Assembly (NCBI RefSeq): GCF_000143415.4
Contig: NW_003314262.1
Location: forward strand, 5,994,840 to 6,058,839
Reading direction: 5' to 3'
Source of the DNA: Selaginella moellendorffii
Taxonomy: Eukaryota > Streptophyta > Lycopodiopsida > Selaginellales > Selaginellaceae
DNA: 64,000 nucleotides
Shown here: positions 19,624-30,437 of the stretch, piece by piece
Layout of the letters: each line of letters begins with the position of its first letter
Position numbering within the stretch: the stretch's first letter is position 1
Program-made: the position numbers and the translations under genes
The notes under the pieces: model-generated
Seen by the model: the letters and a program-made list of their open reading frames with translations, nothing else
Told to the model about the DNA's origin: nothing
Databases searched by the model: none

Positions 19624-21252
19624 CTATCGAGCAGCGATGGATGGAAGAACCTTGGGTGACGAGGACAAGGTGGTGGAGTTAAACGCCTCGGCAACGTCTT
19701 GGACGCTCCACCCGGATCTCTTGAGCGAGTCGGAGAGCTCCTGGACTTTAAAAACGAGGCCTTGGATCACGGCTTGGCGGCTTTGCTTGCTGCTGGGAAC
19801 GATGGCGTTGGAGGAAGAACGCGAGACTACTGGATCGTCGATGGGAGGAAGAACTATCATCTCGCAAATCTCGTCCTCCTTCCACCCCGCAATTCGCAGC
19901 CTTCCAGCCATGTCGTCGAGATATCCATGGAGCCATCGCTGCTGCTCGCTCTGGATTGGAATGGATCGATCGACTTGCGGGCTCTTAGGTCGATCTGGAA
20001 GCGCAGATGGATTGACTTGTGGCAGAGCTGCGATCGATGGATTGACTTGTGGGCTCTTGGCTCGATCTGGTAGAGCTCCGATTGATGGAATTGGGGAAGA
20101 AACCACCACTTGGGCGCCAAGATTCGCTGGAGCGATCGCTTTGGGCGAGCTCTGTGGCTTTGGATCGTCGAGCTGGGGCGCTTGGCCGCAGAGATCGCTC
20201 CAGAAATCGATGTGCTTGGGCTTCTTGGCGGCCCAGGCAGGGGCGGCCATGGTGAATCCAAGCAGAGATTCCAGAGCCACGCCCTTGGGATGATTCTTGC
20301 GACGAGACACCACATCCAAGCTCCGCCGCGGCGGCTCGGCGCTGCCCCCGCCGCCATTGCTGCTCCCGGTGCTCGAGACGCTCGGGCGAGGAGAGACCTC
20401 GGCGCTGCGCGTCCCAGCCATGGATCTAGAGATCCCCTTCTTCCTCCGGAACGCGAAATCCAAGCTCCTCATCCCCCACAGCGAGGAAGAGGAGATCTTG
20501 TCCCTGTCCCCTCCATCGCTGGATCTCCCCATTTTCATGGAGCCCATCAAGCACGAGGACGAGGAGCTCGAGTCCTCCTCGTCTAGCAACCGCGAATTGG
20601 GATCTTCCTCCTGATCGCCATGGAAGACCTCGCGCTCGAAGAAATCCGCCACATCGTTCCCGACCACCGACACCTCGCCCGATTGGACGAGTAGCACTGG
20701 GTTGCCAGCGCTGCCCGAGGATGGGATGTAGCAATTACCATACACGGGCACTAGCGGCGCCACTCTCTCCAGCGCCGCCGCCGCCATGGCCGCCGCTTGC
20801 TCGCCGCCGCTGGGCCGATCGCCCCACTTGTCACACCAGAAGCGACTGCGCCGGACCTGGGCGCACAGATCCGCGAGGGGCTGCTGGATCCGGGTGCGCA
20901 GCGAAGCCGCGGGCTCGTGCCGCCAGTCCGGGAAGCTCGATCCGGCGGGGAGGCCCTCGGTGAGGATGGCGCGGAGGTCCGGCGGGAAGAGGAGGCCGAG
21001 CTGCGATTCCAGGTGGCCGAGCTCCGTCTCGGACAGCCCGGGCTCTACTCGGACACCGCAGCGGCGGAGATGGTCCATGAGAGATCGCGCGTAGGCCGCG
21101 AAGGAGAAGCAGCATTGGCGCCTGGGGGCTGCTGGGATCTGGCGCCGCCGGCTCTGCTGCTGCTGCTGCTGGCTATGGCTGCCCATTTCGATCGATCGGA
21201 CGAGAAATCTCTCCCTTTCTTCGCTTCCCTTGCTTGTTCTTGGATCAATCAA
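19624..21252 (-). CDS. SMI1/KNR4-like (SUKH-type) plant protein
   Basis: A single-exon ORF of 542 residues from the first in-frame ATG at 21252; an ATG 22 codons later (MGSHSQQQQ) is an equally good start. After a Gln tract comes CCFSFAAYARSLMDHLRRCG, then GLSETELGHLESQLGLLFPP with DLRAILTEGLP and FPDWR, resembling the SMI1/KNR4 fold as found in a plant family that includes Arabidopsis At5g67020 (from memory). Residues about 120-220 hold FWCDKWGDRP and VPVYGNCYIPSS, also typical of that family. A low-complexity Ser-rich linker precedes KHIDFWSDLCG, and the C-terminus has RWLHGYLDDMAGRLRIAGW plus a Trp-containing helix. Function is unknown; yeast Smi1 links to cell-wall signalling. Its 5' third is duplicated at 25.4-25.8 kb and other pieces at 29.9-30.1 kb. 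Confidence 0.75.
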   Translation of the reverse strand: MIDPRTSKGSEERERFLVRSIEMGSHSQQQQQQSRRRQIPAAPRRQCCFSFAAYARSLMDHLRRCGVRVEPGLSETELGHLESQLGLLFPPDLRAILTEGLPAGSSFPDWRHEPAASLRTRIQQPLADLCAQVRRSRFWCDKWGDRPSGGEQAAAMAAAALERVAPLVPVYGNCYIPSSGSAGNPVLLVQSGEVSVVGNDVADFFEREVFHGDQEEDPNSRLLDEEDSSSSSSCLMGSMKMGRSSDGGDRDKISSSSLWGMRSLDFAFRRKKGISRSMAGTRSAEVSPRPSVSSTGSSNGGGGSAEPPRRSLDVVSRRKNHPKGVALESLLGFTMAAPAWAAKKPKHIDFWSDLCGQAPQLDDPKPQSSPKAIAPANLGAQVVVSSPIPSIGALPDRAKSPQVNPSIAALPQVNPSALPDRPKSPQVDRSIPIQSEQQRWLHGYLDDMAGRLRIAGWKEDEICEMIVLPPIDDPVVSRSSSNAIVPSSKQSRQAVIQGLVFKVQELSDSLKRSGWSVQDVAEAFNSTTLSSSPKVLPSIAAR

Positions 21253-22705
21253 TCAATCTCTTTCACCTCTTCCTCTTCGTCGCAGCTTTAAAGGATTTAG
21301 ATCCACAGGGACATTCGAGCTAGAAATCATCAAACATAAATCTCTAACCACTCCAGAATCGAGTGATTGATTCTTCGCAACTCCTTACAAGAACCAAAAA
21401 TTCCTCTTTTTCTCCCTCGCTACGAGCTCGAGACTATAAAGATTTGGCGAGATTTGATGATACAGCACACCACCATGGCCAGGACCACCACACTGGTGAG
21501 ATTCTTTCTCCTAGGCAGGCAGGCCGCTACAACGAATCTTAAATGGGAAGCCAAAGAGAGCAAGCAAAAAGAAAAAAAAAATTCTCTTGTTCTTCGAGGA
21601 GCCCTTTGACTACGTGACAACGAGAAAGAGAAGAAACCCTTTTTGCTTGCCTCTCGCTTCGCTTTCTTCCGCGAGCCTTTTATACGCGAGAACCACTGTA
21701 GACACATTACAATAGCATTGCGATTGATAATTAGACTAGATCAGAAGAAACCATGGGAGCTATAGTTTAATCGATTCAATCAGGGAAACCCAAAAAGCAG
21801 CGGACAAGCTTCTGAGAGCCTCTGTAGTTATGCCTCGCATGACAGGGATTGATTGAGAGGGCATTGCTGTGCGGCCGTCCAGCACAAAAGAGAAGGGGCA
21901 TATGTTCGTTTCAGAAGCTTGCCGTTTGGTGAGGGGATCATCCGCCTCTCTCTCAATCGCAAGAAAAAGCGAAAGAAAGGAAAAAGGTGGCGAAGTTGTT
22001 TTCGGTTGGACGATCCAAAATTGTTCGGATCCGAAAATGTTGAGTAAAATTGAAAATCTTTGGTTGACATGAGTAAAAAATCACACCAAAACTGCATGTG
22101 CATGAGTAAAATTTCATGAACACAAGTTGAACTTCACCTTGGCTCTTCAGGTTCAACTTGCTTGTACAGCTTGAACGTACATATACTGGGCGTACTGTGT
22201 CCGCGTATGCGTAATTTGGCGGTTAGAGACTCGGTCCAGTCCAGTCCAGGCCCAGTCTCCAGGTCCTTGCCAGTCAAAACGAAACAGAGGGCCGCGATTT
22301 GATTGCCAGCCGCCGACGGACGGTGGGATGGGCGTTTTAATTGCTGTGTTTCTGGTAAGATATATGGCAGGAAAATAAATGCCCTTTCGGAGGTCAGATA
22401 CCAAGTTTCGAGGGAGAGTTACGCATGGATACCTCTAGAGAGGTTATGGATTTTCGTGCGCTAGCATTGAGTCCCACAATGATTGCCTTTGCATGGACCG
22501 CGGCTCTTGGCTCAGACTCCATCCAACCCACAAAGTTCCCAGCATTTGTAACCAATATCAAATGTTCTTTTAGTAATTTGTTTCAACTTCTCCTTCTTTT
22601 ACTTTGCCTTGAAGCACGATGAATCAGAGAGTTTGATAGTTGCGTTGCGTGTCATCCCCCAATTCCATAATTTAGGACCTTTTGGGGAGGAGGATACATA
22701 GCTAT

Positions 22706-23955
22706 CCAAATGTATGCGATCTATAAATCTTCTCCACTTCAGAGTCACGAGGGTGACATATGACGGTGGCAGGCAGGCATCCCCAAAACTTTTTCAAGAG
22801 ATTTTTTTCTTTCGAAGCTCATGAATATTGCAAATCAGACACTGGCATGTGGTCAACCATACCTTGCCATGTGAAGTCAAAGTTTCGTTCTTCGTTTTTT
22901 CTTGCTTGGAATTTTTTGTTTTTCCTTCCAATCCATGAAGCCAGGAAAACGAGTATTAATTTCCAGGATGGATCAAGCTAGAGCAAAACAAGTGGCGCAT
23001 TGAAAGTCGCAGTCTCCAATCCAGAGAGAACCATCGCTGCAATCACTCCAAAGTTTTGTTCTGGAAGCCGTCTCAGACCAAGCGAGCAAGACTCTATGGA
23101 CAATCTTTCGCAGTTGTCTATCAACTTCCTGGGAAGAAAATAATGGCTTGGCCAAGAAAACAACACCGAAACTCGTGTCGTGTAACGTAAGAAGCACGGA
23201 GAGGAAAATTAAGCAAAAGGCTGAGTCACTTTCGTGGTCCCAAGTTCCAAATAATCTTCTTGGATTTACACTACTTTGCAGAACTAATGTGAACAAGTTC
23301 CAAGTTGAGAGTATTTGATTCTAAAACTATCTATTTATTTATATATATATGCTATTTTGAACTTGAAGCATGAGACCTATGAAGTTGGATTATCATTGCC
23401 GAGAAAAAAAGAAATATATTGACCGAAAAAGAAAAAACTTACCTAGAAACGAAAAATCAAGGAACAAGCACCACGTCTGTGTCTGCTGTGGTGGGATATT
23501 TTTCTCTGGCAGCAGTCATTGGTAGCAGCAGTTGGAATGGCTCCACTCCAAATTATCTTCAAAGTTCCTTTGGATTTTTGTTGTCCTCGGTTTCGTTGGA
23601 TGATAACACAAACTCTTGAACATGGAACTGAGTTTAGTTCTGAAAGTAGCTAATATATCCTCCAAGCAGTCTTATGCCTCCAGATGGTAATCCAGAGATC
23701 CAAACAGATCTCATGAGCTGTATTCGATTGAATCATGAGGAAAGAGAGAAGAATAAGGAGAAAGAAAGAAGAAGAGAAAGACCTTCCACCTTGTCCAGTA
23801 CCTTGAGGTAGATCCCTTTATGCCAACAGAGATGCCCCAAAAACATGCATTATATTTGGCTACGTTATGTTTATTGATAGGATGACTAACACCTTTGAAT
23901 CATCAGCAAGTTCAAGGATGCAGTCATCATTTTCCTTCAGCAATTTTCCATACCC
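22706..23955. other. 1.25-kb segment present only in copy A
   Basis: Missing from copy B at 27180, where sequence jumps straight from GGATACATAGCT to the CCCTTCAAGAAATTAT word. No direct repeat at the ends and no domain were seen. A 107-codon minus ORF (22973-23296) contains DGSLWIGD, vaguely like the ADGTAWIGDG motif of the neighbouring family, so it may hold a diverged family fragment. Confidence 0.5.
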
Positions 23956-24340
23956 CTTCAAGAAATTATCTCCATGGTCAGTGTGCTGGTACTTGGACAC
24001 ATTTCCACGTTGAGTCAGCACGATGTAGTAACTTCCATCGATCTCAAATTTGGGAGTGTCTGAGACGACGAGATTGCCATTGTCTTTGCGGCCAAGTAGT
24101 AATCCTTGTTGGGAGATCTTATGCAAGTGTCCGAGTACATTTTGAAGTATTCTTCGAGACGATCAATGATGTGGAAGCTGCAAGTTAAGACAAAAGAAAG
24201 TTGAGAGACTCGAAAACATCAAATTGGAATTCTAAAGCTAGAAACTGACATATGAATATCTTGCATGAAGTCGTTCTGAAGCTTAACCCATGCATTGGCC
24301 CTGTGATCAACAACTAGTTTGTAGTTGGAATCTTGGGGCA
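23860..24340 (-). pseudogene. Unrecognised small-protein family, member A1 (frameshifted)
   Basis: A minus-strand member of a family in this zone. An exon ending at the intron (about 24330-24256) has NYKLVVDHRANAWVKLQND; the next exon, after acceptor TTGCAG near 24182, has YFKMYSDTCIRSPNKDYY, DTPKFEIDGSYY and the end DDCILELADDSKV. Compared with copy B, four bases are lost near GGCCGCAAAGACAATGG, shifting the frame. The short Y-x-x-x repeats and alternating hydrophobic pattern suggest an all-beta fold (inference). It diverges from member A2. Confidence 0.55.
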
Positions 24341-24714
24341 AAGGTTTTCCTGGCTCTTGAACGCTCTCTCACACTGCAATATCCTCTTATAGAACAGCAG
24401 ATTTTTAAAGAGGGGAAAGACATCTATGCCGGACAATCATAGTGACCAGTTTGGTGGTGGCATTTACGAAATGAACGGTGGTCCAGCTCAAAGCTGGCAG
24501 ATTCAGGAATTTGCTTAAATCCACGTGCAAGAACACTCGATTTCCTTGCAGAGCCCCATGAACTTGCAGAGATATCATGCAAGCAGTTCTCTTGACCCCA
24601 AAAACGTAGGCTTCTATCCAACAAAATCATTATTCTTAGTATATAAACAAGATCAAAGAAGTGCCCATCCCAGCCCAGATCAATATCAGCAAATCTCATT
24701 CCGCATTTCCTCAG

Positions 24715-25120
24715 ATGGTGAGGATCCAGGAGCAGAAGTGCTCCCGGGGAAAGAAATCTACTGTGCGAAGGCAGCACAGGGTGGTCAAAAAAACATTAGC
24801 AAGGTGTTGTAACTTGTACGAGCTGTCCGAAGGCTACAAAATGTACTCTAATGTTTGCATCGGCTCCGACTCAGAGGTCTACTACATGGTGCTTGCCAAA
24901 GATGGTGGCAAAACCCAAATCCAGGGAACTCCAACGGGCGAAGGGGACGTACTACCTTACGTTGAATTCGCGAGGCCAGCTTGTGAGGACCAACGAGAGT
25001 GATGGGAACTCTCAGACCAAGGGCGAGAGCGATGACTATGTTCTTACTGTTTACGCCGACGGGACTGCTTGGATCGGTGATGGAACCAACAAGCAGAAGA
25101 TTGATCTTCCATGGGTTTAA
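24715..25120 (+). pseudogene. Unrecognised small-protein family, member A2 (frameshifted)
   Basis: From ATG at 24715 the reading starts MVRIQEQ, shifts frame to LPGKEIYCAKAAQGG, shifts again to GYKMYSNVCIGSDSEVYYMV, and again to TYYLTLNSRGQLVRTNESD, ending with DDYVLTVYADGTAWIGDG and DLPWV at TAA 25120. Comparison with copy B shows these are indels in an ancestral protein of about 135 residues and not introns. No known domain is recognised; it has the same motif plan (YKMYS, YYMVLAKDGG, GTYYLM, ADGTAW) as the minus-strand partner. Confidence 0.6.
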
Positions 25121-27183
25121 ACACTTATGGCCTTGGTTTTATGCTATGATGCTGGTTGCTTTCTGCCTGGAAGCAGGCATATCCATAAAAAATTCAGTGT
25201 TTTATGCGCTTGAGATCTTCATAAGATGTAATCGGTGGTCCAGTTTTTCTCCTTAGCTGAGATGTATAATTTTTTGTTCTTGTTTTCGTAGGTGATTTCT
25301 TGTAAATGTGGACATTTGATCGTCATAGGCGTCAATGTAAGGATTTCCACTTTCTCGACTGATCCGAGAGGCTGCTGGACCTGCGCCCAGCGATGTCACA
25401 GGCCCCGGGAAGCTCAATCCGGCGGGGAGCCCCTCGGTGAGGATGGCGCGGAGGTCCGGCGGGAAGAGGAGGCCGAGCTGCGATTCAAGGTGGCCGGGCT
25501 CCATCTCGGACAGCCCGGGCTCTACTCGGACACCGCAGCGGCGGAGATGGTCCATGAGAGATCGCGCGTAGGCCGCGAAGGAGAAGCAGCATTGGCGCCT
25601 GGGGGCTGCTGGGATCTGGCGCCGCCGGCTCTGCTGCTGCTGCTGCTGCTGGGTATGGCTGGCCATTTCGATCGATCGGACGAGAAATCTCTCGCTTTCT
25701 TCGCTTCCCTTGCTTGTTCTTGGATCAACCAATCAATCTCTTTCACCTCTTCCTCTTCGTCGCAGCTTTAAAGGATTTAGATCCACAGGGACATTCGAGC
25801 TAGAAATCATCAAACATAAATCTCTGACCACTCCAGAATCGAGTGATTGATTGACCGACCACCTTCGCAACTCCTTACAAGAACCAAAAATTCCTCTTTT
25901 TCTCCCTCGCTACGAGCTCGAGACTATAAAGATTTGGCGAGATTTGATGATACAGCACACCACCATGGCCAGGACCACCACACTGGTGAGATTCTTTCTC
26001 CTAGGCAGGCAGGCCGCTACAACGAATCTTAAATGGCACCAAATGGAAGCCAAAGAATGGCACCAAATGGAAGCAAAAAGAAAAAAAATATTCTCTTGTT
26101 CTTCGAGGAGCCTTTTGACTACGTGACAACGAGAAAGAGAAGAAACCTTTTTTCCTTGCCTCTCTCTTCGCTTTCTTCCGCGAGCCTTTTATACGCGAGA
26201 ACCACTGTAGCGATTGATAATTAGACTAGATCAGAAGAAACCATGGGAGCTATAGTTTAATCGATTCAATCAGGGAAACCCAAAAAGCAGCGGACAGGCT
26301 TCTGAGAGCCTCTGTAGTTATGCCTCCCATGACAGGGATTGATTGAGAGGGCATTGCTGTGCGGCCGTCCAGCACAAAAGAGAAGGGGCATATGTTCGTC
26401 TCAGAAGCTTGCCGTTTGGTGAGGGGATCATCCGCCTGTCTCTCAATCACAAGAAAATGCGAAAGAAAGGAAAAAGGTGACGAAGTTGTTTTCGGTTGGA
26501 CGATCCAAAATTGTTCGGATCTGAAAATGTTTGAGTAAAATTGAAAAGCTTTGGTTGACATGAGTAAAAAATCACGCATGTGAATGAGCAAAATTTCATT
26601 AACACAAGTTGAACTTCACTTTGGCTCTTCAGGTTCAACTTGCTTGAACGTACATATACGGTGTCCGCGTATGCGTAATTTGGCGGTTAGAGACTCGGTC
26701 CAGCCATTCTCACCAAGAAGAAGAAGGTCCTTGGCAGTCAAAATGACCGTGATTTGATTGCCTGCTGCCGACGGACGGTCGGATGGGCGTTTGAATTGCT
26801 GTGTTTCTGGTAAGATATATGGCAGGAAAATAAATGCCCGCTCGGAGGTCAGATACCAAGTCTCGAGGGAGAGAAAGGTTATGGATTTTCGTACCCTAGC
26901 ATTCAATCCCACAATGATTGACTTTGCGTGGACTGCTGCTCGCTGCTCGTGGCTCGAATCGATCCATCCAGACTCCAGTTTGTTATCGTTTCTTTGAAAC
27001 TTTGTGGATCGATACATTGTTCCCAGCATTTGTAACCAAATGTGCTTTGTAATTTGTTTCAACTTCTCCTTCGTTTACTTTTCCTTGAAGTCTGATGAAT
27101 CAGAGAGTCTGATAGTTGCGTTGCGTGTCATCCCCAATTCCATAATTTAGGACCTTTTGGGGAGGAGGATACATAGCTCCCCT

Positions 27184-27474
27184 TCAAGAAATTATTCCAT
27201 GATCAGTGTGCTGGTACTTGGACACATTTCTGTAGTAACTTCCATCGATCTCAAATTTGGGAGTGTCTGAGACGACGAGGTTGCCGTCGTCTTTACAGAT
27301 GGCCAAGTAGTAATCCTTGTTGGGAGATCTTATGCAAGTGTCCGAGTACATTTTGAAGCATTCTTCGAGATGATCAAAGACTTTGAAGCTGAAGTCATTC
27401 TGAAGCTTAACCCATGCATTGGCCCTGTGATCAAGAACTAGTTTGTAGTTGGAAACTTGGCAGAGCGAATGCAC
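27184..27474 (-). CDS. Unrecognised small-protein family, member B1 (partial)
   Basis: An open frame of 96 codons with NYKLVLDHRANAWVKLQND joined without an intron to FKVFDHLEECFKMYSDTCIR, NKDYYLAICKDDGNLVVSD and DGSYY. Relative to A1 the intron is absent, and a gap removes the segment after DGSYY. The C-terminal part of A1 is missing because copy B lacks that DNA. Expression is doubtful; it could be a pseudogene. Confidence 0.45.
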   Translation of the reverse strand: MHSLCQVSNYKLVLDHRANAWVKLQNDFSFKVFDHLEECFKMYSDTCIRSPNKDYYLAICKDDGNLVVSDTPKFEIDGSYYRNVSKYQHTDHGIIS

Positions 27475-27801
27475 TGATCGGGGAACATTTTCTCATTCAC
27501 TCTCAGCTCAAACATTATCTTGAAAGCTCTCTCACACTGCAATATCCTCTTATAGAACACCAGGTTTTTATAGAGGGGAAAGGAATCCATGCCGGACAAT
27601 CTCGACGCAGGTTTGTAATAGTGACCAGTTTGGTGGTGGGCATTTACGAAATGAACGGTGGTCGAGTTCAAAGCTGGCAGATCAGGAAATCCAAGTGCAA
27701 GAACACTCGATTTCCTTGCATGAACTTGCAGAGGTAAAGCCTCACTCTACCTTAGCCCAGATCAATATCAGTAAATCTCATTCCGCATTTCTGCACTTGT
27801 A

Positions 27802-28177
27802 ATGGCTCAGATAGTGAGGATCCAGGAGCTCAAGGAGCTCCCTGGGAAACAAATCTACTGTGCAAAGGCAGCGGCACAGGGCAATAACAAGGTGCTGTTG
27901 CTCGAAGGCTACAAAATGTGGAGGTCTGGTGCTTGCCAAAGATGGTCGCAAATCCCAAATCCAGGGAACTCCAACGGGCGAGCCCAAGGGGACGTACTAT
28001 CTTATGGTGAATCCGCGAGGTCAGCTTGTGAGGACCAACGAGAGTGATCAGAAATCTCAGACCAAGGGCGCGCGCCTGGCTCAGAGAGATGACTATGTTC
28101 TTACTGTCTACGCCGACGGGACTGCTTGGATCATTGATGGAACCAACAAGCAGAAGATTGATCTTCCATGGGTTTAA
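27802..28177 (+). pseudogene. Unrecognised small-protein family, member B2 (frameshifted)
   Basis: The start MAQIVRIQELKELPGKQIYC is intact to GYKM; then two deletions remove the segment seen in A2 between YKMYS and VLAKDG and shift the frame. The rest (KDGRKSQIQGTPTGEPKG, TYYLMVNPRGQLVRTNESD, YVLTVYADGTAW, DLPWV) is open to TAA 28177. Together A2 and B2 define a protein of about 135 residues. A strongly similar 3' flank continues to 28260. Confidence 0.55.
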
Positions 28178-28429
28178 ACAGTTATGGTCTTGCCTTTATG
28201 CTATGATGCTGGTTGCTTTCTGCCTGGAAGCAGGCAGATCCATAGTAACTAAATAAGAAATCCAGTGTTTTATCATGTTCAAGCACCTTTGCCACCATTG
28301 TCCAACGTTTAAGTGGATTTCTTGGTCGTTATGATAATGAATATAGATGACTACATCCTTGTTGCCATAGCTTGGAAGACAGATAAGAATCTCATCCACA
28401 CCGATTCCACGTTGCTAAAGAGATCCAAT

Positions 28430-28645
28430 GCGCAAACGTAGTGATCCAGCACAGATTCCACCCAGAAATCTCCGCTCGTCGATGTAAAACACTTCCAAGC
28501 ATCGTGGAGGCTCCCATTTGTCAAACAGGAAATTGACAATCCTGGCGATCGACCGCTCGATCCCGATGCCTGTGCTGGGCATATGCGACCACCATAGCTG
28601 TCCATGCTTGTAATGACGAGCTCGATCAAAGGCTATGCTTGCGCT
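28430..28645 (-). pseudogene. PPR-gene fragment (inverted)
   Basis: The minus strand matches the 3' part of the PPR gene at about 34.79-35.07 kb: SSGDFWVESVLDHYVC, the DAWKCF segment and the HGQLWWSHMP region. Internal sequence is rearranged and frames are broken. Confidence 0.65.
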
Positions 28646-28689
28646 ATATAACCAATGCCCATGACAACGACGGCGACCTCTCAGCCGAA

Positions 28690-28925
28690 AATGTATAGCA
28701 ACTGCCAGATTCGCGGTCCCCGTCTTCGCGCGCCTCAAACAGAAACGCTTTCTCGTGGAATCTGGCGATCCCGGCGTCTGGCGGCGTGTTGTTGTGGCGG
28801 TCTCGCCATGGGGCTTTACCGATCGGTGCTCCTCGGGGGCCAATTGCCGGACAATGTCACGTTCGTCAATCTTCTAGCCGGGGGCCGTAGATCGCTGGAT
28901 CGATCCACGAGCACAGATCGACTGG
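28690..28925 (+). pseudogene. PPR-gene fragment (direct)
   Basis: The plus strand matches about 34.19-34.36 kb of the PPR gene: RLRAPQTETLSRGIW in a shifted frame, then MGLYRSVLLGGQLPDNVTFV in the PPR frame. It lies next to the inverted fragment, so two different parts of one gene have been joined head to head. Confidence 0.7.
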
Positions 28926-28977
28926 CGAGGAAAGACACTAAGTCAACTCCCTCCGCCAAGAAGTTCGAAGATCGCAA

Positions 28978-29050
28978 GAGGATCTTCAAACGCGAGCGCG
29001 AAGGTTCGTATTACCTCATGGTGAATGCGCGAGGCCTGCTTCGAGCATAA
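28978..29050 (+). pseudogene. Fragment of the unrecognised small-protein family
   Basis: GSYYLMVNARGLLRA followed by TAA matches the YYLMVNPRGQL block of members A2 and B2. It continues the same open frame as the PPR fragment, creating a chimeric 131-codon ORF (28655-29050). The downstream 100 bp matches the 3' flank of A2 and B2. Confidence 0.6.
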
Positions 29051-29439
29051 AACAACATTGATGGTTAAGCCCATAGGACATAGGCAACACTCTCAGATGT
29101 CTTATCGCTCTCCATAGTAACTAAATGAAAAATCCAGTGTTTTATGCGCTCTAGATCTGTATTCGAGCTTGGAAAACCAATGTGGTCCAATTTTTCTCCT
29201 TCGCTGATTTCGTCATTTGGCAACGCGAGGATGGATCTCCTTTTCTTTTTTCTTTTCTTCTATCCTTGGATTCCTGCACAAGCGTTTTAATCTTGTTTCT
29301 GTAGGTGATAAGAGATAAACTATGTGTTCTTGTAATGTGGACACAAATCGTTTTGATCGTCATTTTCTTCCAGGCTTCAATGTAAGAATTTGCATTTCCT
29401 CAACGTTTTTGCACAGACTGTTCGCTCCTTGAACTTGAG

Positions 29440-29840
29440 AAAAAAAAAGGGCGAAAAAATTGTTCCATGTACATTGTAAAACTTCAATGCCAAACCAAAC
29501 AAACACCACAGTTGAAAGCTTTGACAGGATATTGGTACCGCGAGACTCTTTGTTGTCCAGGTAGAGTAGAGATCCTATTTGCATTTGCATTTATCTCCCC
29601 GGCCATTAGTTTTTTTCTTTCTGTGTGTGTCAACTTATCTTAGTTGATCGATTTGTGGTTGGGCCGTAGATGCTCCGCAAGCTCCACAGGGCCACAAGTG
29701 ACAAGTACACCGATGGGGAGGAAAAAAACAACAAGAAAAAAGAAAAATCGTAAATCTTCTTCCCTGGCAATGGTGGAAGGTCCGTGACTGGTGAGACATA
29801 GCTCCTTTCGGTGAGTAGTTTCCACCCCAGAGAGGCAAGA
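29440..29840. repeat. Local direct repeat, second copy at about 30850-31330
   Basis: The block with TTTGTTGTCCAGGTAGAGTAG, CATTTGCATTTATxTCCCCG and CAACTTATCxTAGTTGATCG occurs here and at 31030-31240, with weaker similarity beyond. A third, shorter relation of the flank (GTAAGAATTTGCATTTCCTC) occurs at about 25320, 29390 and 30790. No gene is encoded. Confidence 0.7.
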
Positions 29841-29879
29841 CAAGTTTTCGGGCGGGCGATTCATATCCTTGATAGGGCC

Positions 29880-30130
29880 ATGAACCGTCAAGAAGCGCTT
29901 GGGCTTCTTGGCGGCCCAGGCAGGGGCGGCCATGGTGAATCCAAGGATGATTCTTGCGACGAGACACCACTCCAAGCTCCGCCGCTCCCGGTGCTCGAGG
30001 CCTCGGCGCTGCGAGATTCCTAGCTCCTGACTGGGAGGGAGAAGTCGGCTCCTGATCGCTGGATCTCGGACGAGGAGCTCCGAGTCCTCTTCGTGTCGCG
30101 AATATCGGGACAGCGAATTGCACTCATCTT
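29880..30130 (-). pseudogene. Fragment of the SMI1/KNR4-like gene
   Basis: Matches about 20.21-20.62 kb with internal deletions: GFTMAAPAWAAKKPK is retained, and the RRSLxVVSRRKNHP segment is in a different frame. It is embedded in unrelated sequence, giving a 173-codon chimeric ORF (29640-30161) that is unlikely to be a gene. Confidence 0.65.
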
Positions 30131-30400
30131 CTCTTCCACTGTCAAAGACTACATTGCTCATGACTCACTGCAAACAGCGAAAGGCACTCGACGCACGTGT
30201 TCAATAGCGACCAAGCTTTGGTGGTGGGCATTTTCGAAAGAAATGGTGGTGCTGGCAGAGATTCAGGAATCACCTCAAATCCAAAAGCAAGAACACTGAG
30301 TTCCTTTTCCTTGCACAGACCTGATTGTAATGATAATACAAAGGCTTGCACCTTCTTTGGGGCGCGCCTACGTCTGTTGTCTTTTCTATCGAAACCTGCT

Positions 30401-30405
<5 letters not shown>

Positions 30406-30435
<30 letters not shown>
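30406..30435. repeat. (GA)n microsatellite
   Basis: About 15 uninterrupted GA dinucleotides. Confidence 0.95.

Positions 30436-30437
<2 letters not shown>

Larger units (their letters stand above)
20869..25260. repeat. Local tandem duplication, copy A
   Basis: Holds the 5' third of the SMI1/KNR4-like gene with its upstream region, then intergenic DNA and a divergent pair of members of an unrecognised small-protein family. Copy B (25361-28260) repeats this order with high similarity, but lacks 22706-23955. The breakpoint between copies lies at about 25260-25361. Confidence 0.8.
25361..28260. repeat. Local tandem duplication, copy B
   Basis: Second copy of the 20.9-25.3 kb block. The gene fragment at 25373-25732 (minus) is the start of the SMI1/KNR4-like gene (about 95 residues from ATG 25732), cut off where the downstream sequence is unrelated; it is a truncated copy, probably non-functional. 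The following 1.4 kb matches 21290-22705 closely with a few indels. Confidence 0.8.

Noticed and set aside
19637-21291. Plus-strand ORFs up to 218 aa across the SMI1/KNR4-like gene
   Set aside because: Antisense shadows of a well-supported GC-rich coding exon.
30406-30435. GA-repeat as a regulatory GAGA element
   Set aside because: It lies in duplicated intergenic DNA with no adjacent intact promoter; a plain microsatellite is the simpler view.
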